A stretch of 35,000 nt of DNA, from contig CAZHFW010000041.1 of the NCBI GenBank assembly GCA_964531675.1, positions 1 through 35,000 of the forward strand, written 5' to 3'. Positions 23,518-30,992 of the stretch are shown in pieces. This stretch comes from CAZHFW01 sp964531675. Lineage in GTDB: Bacteria > Planctomycetota > Phycisphaerae > Phycisphaerales > UBA1924. The notes under the pieces were generated by a model, which saw nothing but the letters and a program-made list of their open reading frames with translations, was not told the origin of the DNA and ran no database searches. The translations under genes were made by a program, and so were the position numbers. Each line of letters opens with the position of its first letter. Within the stretch, counting starts at the first letter, position 1.

Positions 23518-23931
23518 CTAAACGACCCACACACACAGGAGCGACTGAATGGAATCTGCGGACTGCTTCGGCGACCCAGACGAATTGGTCCACCGCTTTG
23601 CGAGCACAACGGGCGCCGGTGGAAGGACCGCCAGTAGCATGGGGGGCAGTGCGACGAACTGATGCGTCTGCTCGGCCTTTGGACTGGAAGGCGGGGTGCG
23701 AGGTTCTTCAGGTTGGGACATTCCGCAACGGCAAGCGACGAACTTGTCGCCCGTCGGGCAGGATGCGGTCATTGCTCCATCGCCGCCTCGGCAACAAGAG
23801 CATCTCGAACCGCCAGTGTTTGTTGGGGCGGCAGTTCCTGGCATCATCTCCGCGCAGTTCAACGTGGTCAGTCCGGGGATGGACTGCACCAGAATTGAAA
23901 GGACGAGGATGATCCGAGAAATGATCGCCAT
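23518..23931 (-). CDS. Small secreted Cys-rich protein heading the copper RND module
   Basis: 137 residues from the ATG at 23931; ribosome-binding sites are weak both here and at a GTG ten codons earlier. Residues 1-25 are a signal peptide (IISRIILVLSILVQSIPG). The mature part has Cys at CAEMM, a CSCCRGG cluster, ASCPTG and ACRCGM, nine cysteines in all with one near the end, then a Pro-rich linker, a hydrophobic stretch (MLLAVLPPAPVVLA) and a C-terminus SLLCVWVV. The layout parallels the small protein at 15659 (signal peptide, metal-ligand middle, hydrophobic end), though little direct identity is visible. A periplasmic metal-binding or regulatory role is inferred from position. Confidence 0.65.
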   Translation of the reverse strand: MAIISRIILVLSILVQSIPGLTTLNCAEMMPGTAAPTNTGGSRCSCCRGGDGAMTASCPTGDKFVACRCGMSQPEEPRTPPSSPKAEQTHQFVALPPMLLAVLPPAPVVLAKRWTNSSGSPKQSADSIQSLLCVWVV

Positions 23932-24262
23932 ATGCCTACCAACCCTACCCGCGAACCGCACGGTCGATTCACCAAAGCATATCGGTCAGTTGGTGTGCGG
24001 GCTTCTTCAACCCGAACAAACTACGCATCAAAGACCGCGGGCACCTGGCTGCGCCAATTCACTGTTTGTCGGGCAACACCAGAACATCTCCCGCGACGCC
24101 GCTGGCCCGGCTTGGAGTATTTGTACCCCGCTGGCGGCCCTGAAAACGTGGTTTTCGCCCGTCCCCGTTAACAACCCGTGTCGATCGCACACCCATCGAG
24201 CTACCCCGAGAGTGGTCCGCCAACCCTCCGAAACGGTCTTGTACAGGGAGCTTTCGAGAGAA

Positions 24263-24290
24263 CCCCGCCGAAAGGCGGGGTTTTTGTTTG
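24263..24290 (+). terminator. Intrinsic terminator, plus strand
   Basis: A perfect seven-pair stem CCCCGCC-GAAA-GGCGGGG is followed directly by TTTTTGTTT. It has no plus-strand gene in the 300 bases before it. Read from the minus side the stem is preceded by CAAACAAAAA, so it would not terminate minus transcripts. Confidence 0.8.
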
Positions 24291-24695
24291 CGCCGGGCGG
24301 TTTGGGGAGAGGGCTGGGCCTCCGTTCGTCGCTGATCTCGAGGACCGGCAGGTCGGCGCCGCTCTTGCCGCGACGGTCAAGCGATGAGGTCCCGAGGTGG
24401 GGATCCGAATTTCGAGCGGTGCCCGGGAGAGAGGCCCCGCGCCGAGAAGACCGAACTCTGTTCATTGCGAGCTTGCGACCCGAAGGGCTCCGGCAAGCAC
24501 CGCAGGTCTCTCGCAATCCGCCCCGAATCGGGCGACGCACTGATCGCCTCAGGCTTCGCGAAGCCCGACAGTCTGGTTCGAAGAGCTCAGCTCACAGCCC
24601 AAAGCACACGCTCCGTGCTGCATGCGGTTCGCGGGCTGGATCTCCTGGTTCCGGGGAAGTCGGCGGCGACTCCTCCAATGGGCTGAGGATTCAGC

Positions 24696-24731
24696 TCGAG
24701 GACGCAGAGACGCACGGCAGTCACGGAGGGA
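24696..24731 (+). repeat. CGCAGAGACGCACGG-type dispersed repeat fragment
   Basis: GGACGCAGAGACGCACGGCA followed by GTCACGGAGGG resembles the CGCAGAG/CACGGAG low-complexity dispersed repeats seen in many genomes, and is related in style to the element inside the RND pump tail at 10812-10855. Recognition is from memory. Confidence 0.45.
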
Positions 24732-24774
24732 ACGCCTGACTTGGCTTCGAGCTCATGCCGAGGCTGGGCTCGCG

Positions 24775-25233
24775 TCAGCTGCGGATCGCGCTGGCGCTGC
24801 GGAGCGTGCTGATTGCGTTGGTCAGTTGTTTGCGCCGAATGAGCACGATGGTGACGCTGGCGATCAGCGTCGCCAGCGCCATGCCGAAGAGCAGGCCGCC
24901 GTCGTTGAGCACGACGATGCCGATCCTCGTCAAGTGGCTTCCGATTGCGCCGATCATGAGGCCAACGCCCAGCAGGCCGCCGAACACCGCGGCTCTCGGG
25001 ATCATGAGCAAGACCACCGCGATGAGCTCGAACACCGCGGTCGCGAGGCGGCCCCATGGCTCGACGCCGAGGGTTGTGAAGATGTGAACGGGCTCCGGCG
25101 CTGCGGCGAACTTGAAGAAGAGCGTCTGGCCCATGATCACGGCGGCGAGGATCTGGGCGATCCAGCTCATCGTGCGGAGAACAGGGCTGAGCTTGGCGGG
25201 ACGCAACAGTGCTTCGACAACGGTTGGGAGCAT
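24775..25233 (-). CDS. DoxX-like integral membrane protein
   Basis: 152 residues with GAGAG seven bases before the ATG; Met22 is an alternative start. It has four hydrophobic helices with the DoxX-like order: SWIAQILAAVIMGQTLFFKF (23-42), WGRLATAVFELIAVVLLMIP (about 60-79), GGLLGVGLMIGAIGSHLTRIG and LLFGMALATLIASVTIVLI. The FFKF...P....F..LGVEPWGR element is typical of the DoxX group. No enzymatic role can be assigned; DoxX-like proteins are often partnered with redox or secreted proteins. It follows the YHS protein gene by 36 bases on the same strand, and the two are probably one transcript. Confidence 0.85.
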   Translation of the reverse strand: MLPTVVEALLRPAKLSPVLRTMSWIAQILAAVIMGQTLFFKFAAAPEPVHIFTTLGVEPWGRLATAVFELIAVVLLMIPRAAVFGGLLGVGLMIGAIGSHLTRIGIVVLNDGGLLFGMALATLIASVTIVLIRRKQLTNAISTLRSASAIRS

Positions 25234-25269
25234 CTGGTTCTCTCGGGTATCACTGGCGGGTTCGGACGA

Positions 25270-25854
25270 TTACTTCGGGTTGGTCGCTTGCGGCGGAGCC
25301 TGGACTGGGCTGTTCTGCTTCGTGGACTGTCGCGGCGCTTCGCCCGAGATGGCTTTCCACTTGGCGTCGGCGATGGCGACTTGAGATGCGTGGTCCTTCT
25401 TGCGCCACTTCGAGCGTGTGTTGGCGAGGATTCCGTTGTAGAAGAGGTAGAGCCTGCCGTCTTCGACGATGAAGGACTTGGGGTCCACTTCGACCTTCTC
25501 GCCATCAAGCATGGCCCAGGCGCACCAGCCGCCGTAGGACGGCTCGTACCTGGCGGGATCCGCCTTGAAGAGCTCGCGATTGGCCTCGGACGCGAATCGG
25601 TAGAGAGCGCCCTTGAACTCGAGCGTGAGGTTGTCGAGGCCTCGTTGGGGCTTGCTGCCGCCTTCCGGGAAGTAGGCGACGGGGTCGTATCCCTGGATCG
25701 CCAGATGATCTGCTTTGCCGAGATTCCACTGGGCCACATGCCGAACAGCGTCGGTGCGTGTCTCGTTCTGCGCGGTTGGCTGGGCGTCGCACACGCCCGA
25801 GGTTGCGCTCAGCGCGAATGCGGCGAGGGCGAGGATTGAAGAGCGGCGACGCAT
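25270..25854 (-). CDS. Secreted YHS-domain protein
   Basis: 194 residues from the ATG at 25854, with AAGGAG six bases upstream; an upstream in-frame start 51 codons away lacks a site and a signal sequence. The signal peptide is RRRSSILALAAFALSATSGVCDA. Residues about 43-150 match the YHS (seleno)protein type: KADHLAIQGYDPVAYFPEGG, EFKGALYRFASEANRELFKADPARYEPSYGGWCAWAM, and VEDGRLYLFYN. The residue in GGWCAW is Cys here; relatives may have selenocysteine. The domain is thought to bind metal or act in redox reactions in the periplasm. It pairs with the DoxX-like gene and diverges from the reductase-like operon starting at 26017 across a 162-base gap that must hold both promoters. Confidence 0.88.
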   Translation of the reverse strand: MRRRSSILALAAFALSATSGVCDAQPTAQNETRTDAVRHVAQWNLGKADHLAIQGYDPVAYFPEGGSKPQRGLDNLTLEFKGALYRFASEANRELFKADPARYEPSYGGWCAWAMLDGEKVEVDPKSFIVEDGRLYLFYNGILANTRSKWRKKDHASQVAIADAKWKAISGEAPRQSTKQNSPVQAPPQATNPK

Positions 25855-26016
25855 GCGGGGCTCCTTGGTTCGGTCGGCGATGAGTTCGGGCTGGGATGCC
25901 GTCGCGTCGGCGGAGTCACGGCCCAGGGCTGGAAAGTTCTCGAGGGACGTAACCGGATCCGGCCCGAGGCATCGGATTGCGTGTGCAGGCTTGGGAGGCG
26001 ATCGCATCGCACGCGC

Positions 26017-26238
26017 ATGGAGACGTCGGGCACGATTCTGGCAAGGCTTGTCCTGATCTACCTCGCGACGGGGTTGATCCTCGCGGCGTATTTCGTCTTG
26101 AGGGGCGCGGCGCGGATCGACAGTCGGGCACGGGGCGCATCACTGTTCACCCGTCTGCTCTGGGCTCCGGGTGCGGTCGCGCTCTGGCCGCTCCTGATTG
26201 CGCCGGTGATGCGCGGGAAGGTGAGGGCTCAACGATGA
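26017..26238 (+). CDS. Small membrane protein, first gene of reductase-like operon
   Basis: 73 residues from the ATG at 26017. Two hydrophobic segments, ARLVLIYLATGLILAAYFVL (8-27) and LLWAPGAVALWPLLIAPVM (about 47-65), are joined by a short basic loop (RGAARIDSRARG). No family name recognised. The only GGAGG is about 20 bases upstream, so the start is uncertain; a GTG at 25981 is the alternative. Its stop overlaps the next start (ATGA). Likely a membrane subunit or assembly partner of the cytochrome/Rieske protein two genes downstream; inferred from coupling. Confidence 0.7.
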   Translation: METSGTILARLVLIYLATGLILAAYFVLRGAARIDSRARGASLFTRLLWAPGAVALWPLLIAPVMRGKVRAQR

Positions 26239-26369
26239 CCCGTGCGCAGCGGCGCATTCATCTCCTGGTGTGGCTCGGACTCTTGCTCCTCCTGAGCGTG
26301 GTGCTGGCGGGATCGTTCCTCGCACGGCCGGGTGCGCACGCAACGCTGTCCGCCGAGGTCGGGCCATGA
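26235..26369 (+). CDS. Tiny single-span membrane protein (44 aa)
   Basis: 44 residues, with a basic start (MTRAQRRIH), one strong transmembrane helix LLVWLGLLLLLSVVLAGSFL and a short tail (ARPGAHATLSAEVGP). It overlaps the previous stop by ATGA and its own stop overlaps the next start by ATGA. This exact tiling in three consecutive genes is the main reason to call it real. It resembles the short anchor subunits found with membrane redox complexes, but no homology is claimed. Confidence 0.7.
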   Translation: MTRAQRRIHLLVWLGLLLLLSVVLAGSFLARPGAHATLSAEVGP

Positions 26370-27424
26370 GCGCGAACTATGTTCCGGTCTCGTGGAATCG
26401 CCACAAGAGGCGGTACGACTTCGCGGTCGCAATGATCGTCGGGGGCTATCTGCTTCTGTTTGTGGTGGTCGGCAAGCTCAGCTTTCGAGGCTCGCACGCG
26501 ATCTCCGATGAGGTCCTGATGCTGCGGGCGCTGGGATCCTGCGCGTTTCTGCTGCTGCAGGTGATTCTGAGCATCGGGCCGCTGTGCAGGCTGATGCCTT
26601 CGCTCGCACCGGTGCTGTACAACCGGAGGCACCTTGGCGTCATGACCTTCGGGATCGCGGCGTTGCATGGCGGTCTGGCGATCGGTTACTACCACGGCTT
26701 TGGCGATGTGAACCCGCTCGTGTCGTTGTTCCGCACGGGGCTGATGGTGGAGGGCGTGCGCAGCCTGCCTTACCAGCTTTTCGGGATGCAGGCTCTGGTC
26801 ACCTTGTTCGTGCTGGCAGCGACGAGCCATGACTTCTAGCTCAACACGCTTTCGCCTCGCGTGTGGAAGTCGATTCACATGGGCGTGTACGCGGCGTATG
26901 CGCTGCTGGTGGCGCATGTGGGCTTTGGCGCGTTGCAGACGGAACGTTCACCCTGGCTTGCGGGCGCCGTGCTGTTCGGGGCGTGCTTCCTGACCGGTTT
27001 GCATCTCGCGACGGGCAGCCGTGAGCGGAGGCGTGATGGGCGGTCTGCTCCGGTGCACGAGGGCTGGCTTGACGCCGGTGAAGCCAGGAGCATCCCGGAC
27101 AATCGGGCGCGGATCGTGATGCGCGACGGGGGTGATCGCATCGCGGTGTTCCGCTCGGACAACGAGGTGTTTGCGGTCGAGAACGTGTGCGCTCATCAGG
27201 GCGGGCCGCTCGGAGAGGGCCGGATCGTGGATGGTTGCATCACGTGTCCGTGGCACGGCTGGCAGTATCGCCCGGGGGACGGGTGCTCTCCCCCACCCTT
27301 CACGGAAAAGGTGCGCACGTACCAGGTGAAGATCTCCGCGGGGCGTGTGCTGGTGAATCCGGATCCGTTGCCTCCCGGGACGCCACAACCCGCGGCCAGG
27401 ATCGAGGAGACGCCGCATGCCTGA
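26366..27424 (+). pseudogene. Ferric-reductase-like transmembrane/Rieske [2Fe-2S] fusion with in-frame amber codon
   Basis: 353 codons in one frame, interrupted only by TAG at 26837-26839 (codon 158). Before it: transmembrane helices with NRRHLGVMTFGIAALHGG (candidate heme His 89 and 101) and ending AATSHDF. After it, in the same frame: LNTLSPRVWKSIHMGVYAAY and LLVAHVGFG (the next His pair), two further hydrophobic segments, then a Rieske domain with NVCAHQGGPLGEG (C275, H277) and ITCPWHGWQY (C294, H297). As I recall relatives, Trp follows SHDF, so TGG to TAG is the simplest change. Either a recent nonsense mutation, a sequence error or readthrough. No later frameshift is seen. The product would move electrons between membrane heme and a Rieske cluster. 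Confidence 0.85.
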
Positions 27425-28214
27425 GCCATCCAAGCAGGATGAGCCGTTCTATGTGGGCTATCTGCCGGCGCCGAGGATTCATGTTCGGGCGGCAGTGCTG
27501 GCGTTGATCGCGGCCGCGACGGCCTTCGTGACGCTGGCGTTCCTGGCGGCGAGCATGCGTCGCGATCCGGGGAGCGGCGTGTGGGATGACGGCAAGCCCA
27601 CGGTGCTTCGGGGCGTCATCACGACCGATCCGTTCCCGCTTTTGCATCTGACCGAGCCATGCGGAACGTTGCCTTCGGGCGCGGCGCTATGCATCGTCGA
27701 GATGGGCAAGCATGGAGCGAGGGATCGCTGCAAAGACGCGAACGGACGCAATGCGACGGTTTCAGGCTTCCTGATCCAGCGGTCCGGCAGAACCATGGTG
27801 GAGCTTGAGCCCGGCCCAGCGGGCTTCCAGGTCGGCGAAGTGGCGCGGACACCACCTCGGGAAGTCCCGGGTGAAGAGGTGGTGATCTCCGGTGAGATCG
27901 TGGACTCCAAGTGCTGGTCGGGTGCGATGAAGCCCGGGGATGGACGCGTGCATCGCGAGTGCGCGATCCGCTGTGTGACGGACGGGATTCCTCCCATGCT
28001 CGTGGGCTTCGGCCAGGATCGCCCGGAGCGATACACCTTGGTCGCGCGCGAGAGCGGGGTTGGGCTTGATCGATCGCAGACCGCGCAGATCGGGCTCCCG
28101 GTGACCGTTCGGGGCCGCCTGAATCGCATCGGCACCTGTCAGATTCTCCGGATCGCGTCCGACGGCATCGGGCCAGAGCGGTCCTTCGACTCACACGATG
28201 AACATCATCCCTGA
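27417..28214 (+). CDS. Membrane-anchored hypothetical protein of the Rieske operon
   Basis: 265 residues; GAGGAG seven bases before the ATG, and an 8-base overlap with the Rieske frame. One anchor helix lies at about 23-46 (VRAAVLALIAAATAFVTLAFL), with the rest outside. The first beta-rich domain includes EPCGTLPSGAALCIVEMGKHG. The second has SGEIVDSKCWSGAMKPGDG and HRECAIRCVTDGIPPMLVG (about 160-200), a Cys/His cluster that I recall as a conserved signature of an unnamed family found next to ferric-reductase/Rieske genes. Cys-x3-Cys with His may bind metal or a cofactor. Function unknown; likely a partner of the upstream redox protein. Confidence 0.8.
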   Translation: MPEPSKQDEPFYVGYLPAPRIHVRAAVLALIAAATAFVTLAFLAASMRRDPGSGVWDDGKPTVLRGVITTDPFPLLHLTEPCGTLPSGAALCIVEMGKHGARDRCKDANGRNATVSGFLIQRSGRTMVELEPGPAGFQVGEVARTPPREVPGEEVVISGEIVDSKCWSGAMKPGDGRVHRECAIRCVTDGIPPMLVGFGQDRPERYTLVARESGVGLDRSQTAQIGLPVTVRGRLNRIGTCQILRIASDGIGPERSFDSHDEHHP

Positions 28215-28224
28215 GATCCAGACC

Positions 28225-28779
28225 ATGAAGACTACTTCCATCGTGCCGGACGAGGCGATTGCGGAGGCTTGTGCCTCCCTGCGATATGCGCTCCTGCAGA
28301 TTGCCGATCTCGTCAGGAGGGTCGATGAGGAGCAATACACGCGGGCTCCGCTTGGGCCGCTGCGCTCGAGCCTTGGGTCCCATGTGCGGCACACGCTGGA
28401 CCATGTGCGCACGCTGACCCGGGGAGCATCCTCCGGACAGATCGATTACGACGCCAGGGAACGCGACACGGACATTGAACGGTGCCCGGCGGCGGCCTTG
28501 AACCATCTGGAACAACTCCTCAAGAAGCTCGAGCCGCTGGCTTCGCTTCCACCAGAGACGCCTTGGACGCTTGTGGCACAGGTTCGTGAGTGCGGGACGC
28601 CCCTGACGATGTCGACCACGCCGCTCCGGGAGGCGGTGTTCGTGCTGAGCCACACGATCCATCACTGCGCGTTGATCGGGGTTGCGGCTCACGCTATGGG
28701 ATTGGCGACGTCGCCAAAGTTCGGTCTGGCGCCGGCAACCCTCACCTTCGAAGCTCGGCCGGACACATGTGCACACTGA
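28225..28779 (+). CDS. DinB-family protein
   Basis: 184 residues from the ATG at 28225; an in-frame ATG nine codons earlier (28198) overlaps the previous gene and lacks a ribosome-binding site. The fold is a four-helix bundle of the DinB/YfiT type. Candidate metal ligands are in LGSHVRHTLDHVRTL and VFVLSHTIHHCALIG, which supply the usual His triad. DinB-like proteins are metal-dependent thiol-S-transferases or hydrolases of mostly unknown substrate. Overlaps the NRDE gene by 13 bases. Confidence 0.82.
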   Translation: MKTTSIVPDEAIAEACASLRYALLQIADLVRRVDEEQYTRAPLGPLRSSLGSHVRHTLDHVRTLTRGASSGQIDYDARERDTDIERCPAAALNHLEQLLKKLEPLASLPPETPWTLVAQVRECGTPLTMSTTPLREAVFVLSHTIHHCALIGVAAHAMGLATSPKFGLAPATLTFEARPDTCAH

Positions 28780-29525
28780 CGATCATCCCAGCGGGCAGCG
28801 GGATTCGGCTCATGATCAACCGAGATGAGTCCCCGCTTCGACCGGAGGCGATGCCCCCTGCTGCTCGACTCAACGGGCCTAACCAGACGGTCTGGCCGAT
28901 GGATCCGCCATCGGGCGGCACGTGGGTGGCGGTCTCACAGGCGGGCTTGGCGATGGCGCTGCTGAACCTCGCGCCGGGGCGCGGCCCAGCGGCACCGGTC
29001 CGGGCGGGTTCGGCGTCGCGTGGTGCGATCATTCCTTCGCTTCTGCATGCCCGCTCGCTTGGAGAGGCTGCGGCAGATTTCGCGCGACTTGATCTGGAGC
29101 GGGTGCCGCCTTTCCGGTTGATCATGGCGTCGCGGACGGCGTGCCTCGAGTTCGTTGCGCCGGGGTATGGCGAGGTCGCGATGCGGCTTGCGCATCCTCT
29201 CGAGGCACCGGTGATGTTCGCGTCGTCGGGACTCGGCGATGCGCTGGTTGATCAGCCGCGACGGGAGTTGTTCCGGGGATGGGCGCTGGGGAGTCGAGCA
29301 GCATGGCCAGCGGCGCAGGAGGCGTTTCATCGGAGTCAATGGACGGATCGGCCCGCGTTGAGCGTGCGGATGAGCCGTCCGGGCGCGAGGACGGTGTCCC
29401 GGACGACGATCGATCTGCATGAGGGCACGGCGCGCATGCAGTACGAGCCTGAGCGCGATGGCTTCTTCATTCCTGGGGCGACGATCACGATTTCGACTTC
29501 GGAGCGGGAGGAGCATTCGGCATGA
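28767..29525 (+). CDS. NRDE/TANGO2-family protein (Ntn-hydrolase-like)
   Basis: 252 residues from the ATG at 28767. The start MCTLTIIP puts Cys at position 2, the expected nucleophile after Met removal, and NRDES at about 18-22 gives the family its name. GGTWVAVSQAGLAMALLNL is also typical. The family is related to TANGO2; a heme-handling role has been proposed for relatives, which would fit a heme/Rieske operon, but this is not shown here. The upstream frame over the DinB gene is not part of it. Its stop overlaps the ATP-grasp start by ATGA. Confidence 0.85.
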   Translation: MCTLTIIPAGSGIRLMINRDESPLRPEAMPPAARLNGPNQTVWPMDPPSGGTWVAVSQAGLAMALLNLAPGRGPAAPVRAGSASRGAIIPSLLHARSLGEAAADFARLDLERVPPFRLIMASRTACLEFVAPGYGEVAMRLAHPLEAPVMFASSGLGDALVDQPRRELFRGWALGSRAAWPAAQEAFHRSQWTDRPALSVRMSRPGARTVSRTTIDLHEGTARMQYEPERDGFFIPGATITISTSEREEHSA

Positions 29526-30640
29526 CCCGTGTTGTCCGCGATGTACTCCGCGATGTGTCTCGCGATGTGGCACGTGATGTGTCGGGGGCGGTCAAGCTGC
29601 GCGCCTCGTGGGCGAGGCTGCGTCGCTGGGAGTTCTGGCCTCGGGGGCTTTTCTATGCGCCCATGGTGCCTGTCCTGGCGTGGCTCGCGTTGCGGCATCG
29701 GTCTTTGACGGCGTGGACTGCGGCCAACACGTGCATGCCGCACGGCGGGGTCGTGGGCGAGCGCAAGTCGGACGTTCTCCGCCTGCTCCCACCGGAATGG
29801 ACGATGCCGTTCGAGTTGATCGATGCGCACGACGCGGATGGGCGTCTGGGACAGTTTGTGTCCGCAGTCACCGCGCGGGGCTGGAGCTTTCCCATGATCG
29901 CCAAGCCAGACGCGGGAGAGCGGGGCTTGGGCGTGCGGCTCCTGCGTGACGAACGCTCGGCGCGGCGTGCGCTCTTCGAGCACAACGAGCCTCTGATCAT
30001 CCAGCCTTACCACCCGGGCCCTTATGAGGCGGGCGTGTTCTTCGTACGCGAGCCGGGTAGTCCGGAGGGACGGATCTTCTCCGTGACGGACAAGCACTTT
30101 GCGAGCGTAACGGGCGACGGGATCTCGTCGCTCAGGATGCTGATCTGGAACAACGCCCGGTACCGGATGCAGGCGGAACGGTTTCTGCAGAGGCTTGGGG
30201 TTCGGGCGGATGATGTGCCGGCGGCCGGAGAGCGGGTGCCGCTCGGGATCGCGGGGAATCACTGCCAGGGCACGATGTTCGCGGACGGGGAGCACCTGAT
30301 CACGCCCGGTCTGACCAAGACCTTTCAACACATCGCAGCGTCGGTCCCGGGCTTCCACTTCGGACGCTTTGACGTGCGCTACGAGGACCCGGCGCGGTTT
30401 GCTCGGGGACAGGGCTTTGCGATCGTGGAGCTCAACGGGGTCAGCTCGGAGTCCACCAACATCTACGACCCGGCAGGTTCGTTGCTCCGGGCTTATGCGA
30501 CCCTCATGCGCCAATGGGATCTCGCGTTTCGGATCGGGCGTCAGAACGCGGCCCGGGGAGCTTCCGTCTCCGGTCTCCGGGAACTCTGGCGAACCATCCG
30601 CGCTCACCACATGCGGCGGATCTCGGCGCTCTCGGATTGA
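29522..30640 (+). CDS. ATP-grasp family protein (carboxylate-amine ligase-like)
   Basis: 372 residues. The N-terminus has a four-fold RDV repeat (VRDVLRDVSRDVARDV), encoded by a 12-base tandem repeat at 29534-29581. A hydrophobic stretch (FYAPMVPVLAWLAL) lies at about 44-57. ATP-grasp features: FPMIAKPDAGERGLGVRLL (nucleotide-binding loop and Lys), EPLIIQPYHPGPYEAGVFFVR, VTDKHFASVTGDG, and IVELNGVSSESTNIYDP with the metal-binding Glu/Asn pair. Relatives join a carboxylate to an amine or other nucleophile using ATP. The substrate is unknown. Last gene of the overlapping operon. Confidence 0.85.
   Translation: MTRVVRDVLRDVSRDVARDVSGAVKLRASWARLRRWEFWPRGLFYAPMVPVLAWLALRHRSLTAWTAANTCMPHGGVVGERKSDVLRLLPPEWTMPFELIDAHDADGRLGQFVSAVTARGWSFPMIAKPDAGERGLGVRLLRDERSARRALFEHNEPLIIQPYHPGPYEAGVFFVREPGSPEGRIFSVTDKHFASVTGDGISSLRMLIWNNARYRMQAERFLQRLGVRADDVPAAGERVPLGIAGNHCQGTMFADGEHLITPGLTKTFQHIAASVPGFHFGRFDVRYEDPARFARGQGFAIVELNGVSSESTNIYDPAGSLLRAYATLMRQWDLAFRIGRQNAARGASVSGLRELWRTIRAHHMRRISALSD
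29534..29581 (+). repeat. 12-base tandem repeat at start of ATP-grasp gene
   Basis: Four units of 12 bases around a (C/G)CG(C/T)GATGT(G/A) core, in frame, coding for repeated RDV. Units 1 to 3 share CGCGATGT; the fourth has CGTGATGT. Confidence 0.7.
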
Positions 30641-30992
30641 GCGTCGGTCGAGCGCACCCGTTTTCGGAGCGGTCCCGACGAGACTGGAGTGTCACCACGG
30701 TTTGGGTTGCCTTCGTGCGATCGCCTTCGCAAGACAACGGGGGTGAAAAGGCGATGCCGTGCGCGGCCACAGGACGATCAACTGCGATCGCCACGTTCGG
30801 CACGCCCCGGGAATCCCGGGGCGAGTGGGACAGGCGCGCCCCACACCAGATCGGCGAATTCCGGGGTTCGGATTGTCGTTGATTCTCCGGATCGATTCCG
30901 CGACACTGCGGTTCTCGTTCGGCGGATTGCAGTTTCCGGGATCCGCCGGTGACATCCAACACACCCTGGAGCGAGGGAAGGACAAGACGATC
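30641..30992. other. Intergenic interval between ATP-grasp operon and PEP-CTERM-like gene
   Basis: 352 bases with no credible gene. It contains a perfect inverted repeat at 30803-30823 (nine-pair stem CGCCCCGGG/CCCGGGGCG, loop AAT). No clear promoter boxes were identified. Confidence 0.5.
30803..30823 (+). terminator. Perfect GC hairpin, possible end of ATP-grasp operon
   Basis: A nine-pair stem with three-base loop, 163 bases after the ATP-grasp stop. There is no T-run, so intrinsic termination is uncertain; it may act with Rho or protect the 3' end. Confidence 0.35.

Larger units (their letters stand above)
23932..24774. other. Gene-free interval of about 840 bases
   Basis: No open frame here has a credible start, ribosome-binding site or family match; all long frames give Arg/Pro/Ser-rich shadow-like products. 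The interval holds an intrinsic terminator at 24263-24290 on the plus strand, small inverted repeats (CGCCCGAATCGGGCG-like and GGCTTCGCGAAGCC around 24520-24570) and a CGCAGAGACGCACGG-type repeat fragment near its right end. The promoter of the copper RND module must lie in its left part, but no clear boxes were found. Confidence 0.6.

Noticed and set aside
24130..24240. tRNA-like pieces on the minus strand (GGGTAGCTCGATGGG, GGGTTGTTAACGGG)
   Set aside because: D-stem, anticodon stem and TpsiC arm do not pair or space correctly.
24028..24540. Minus-strand open frame of 170 codons in the gene-free interval
   Set aside because: No plausible ribosome-binding site or domain; overlaps the intrinsic terminator.
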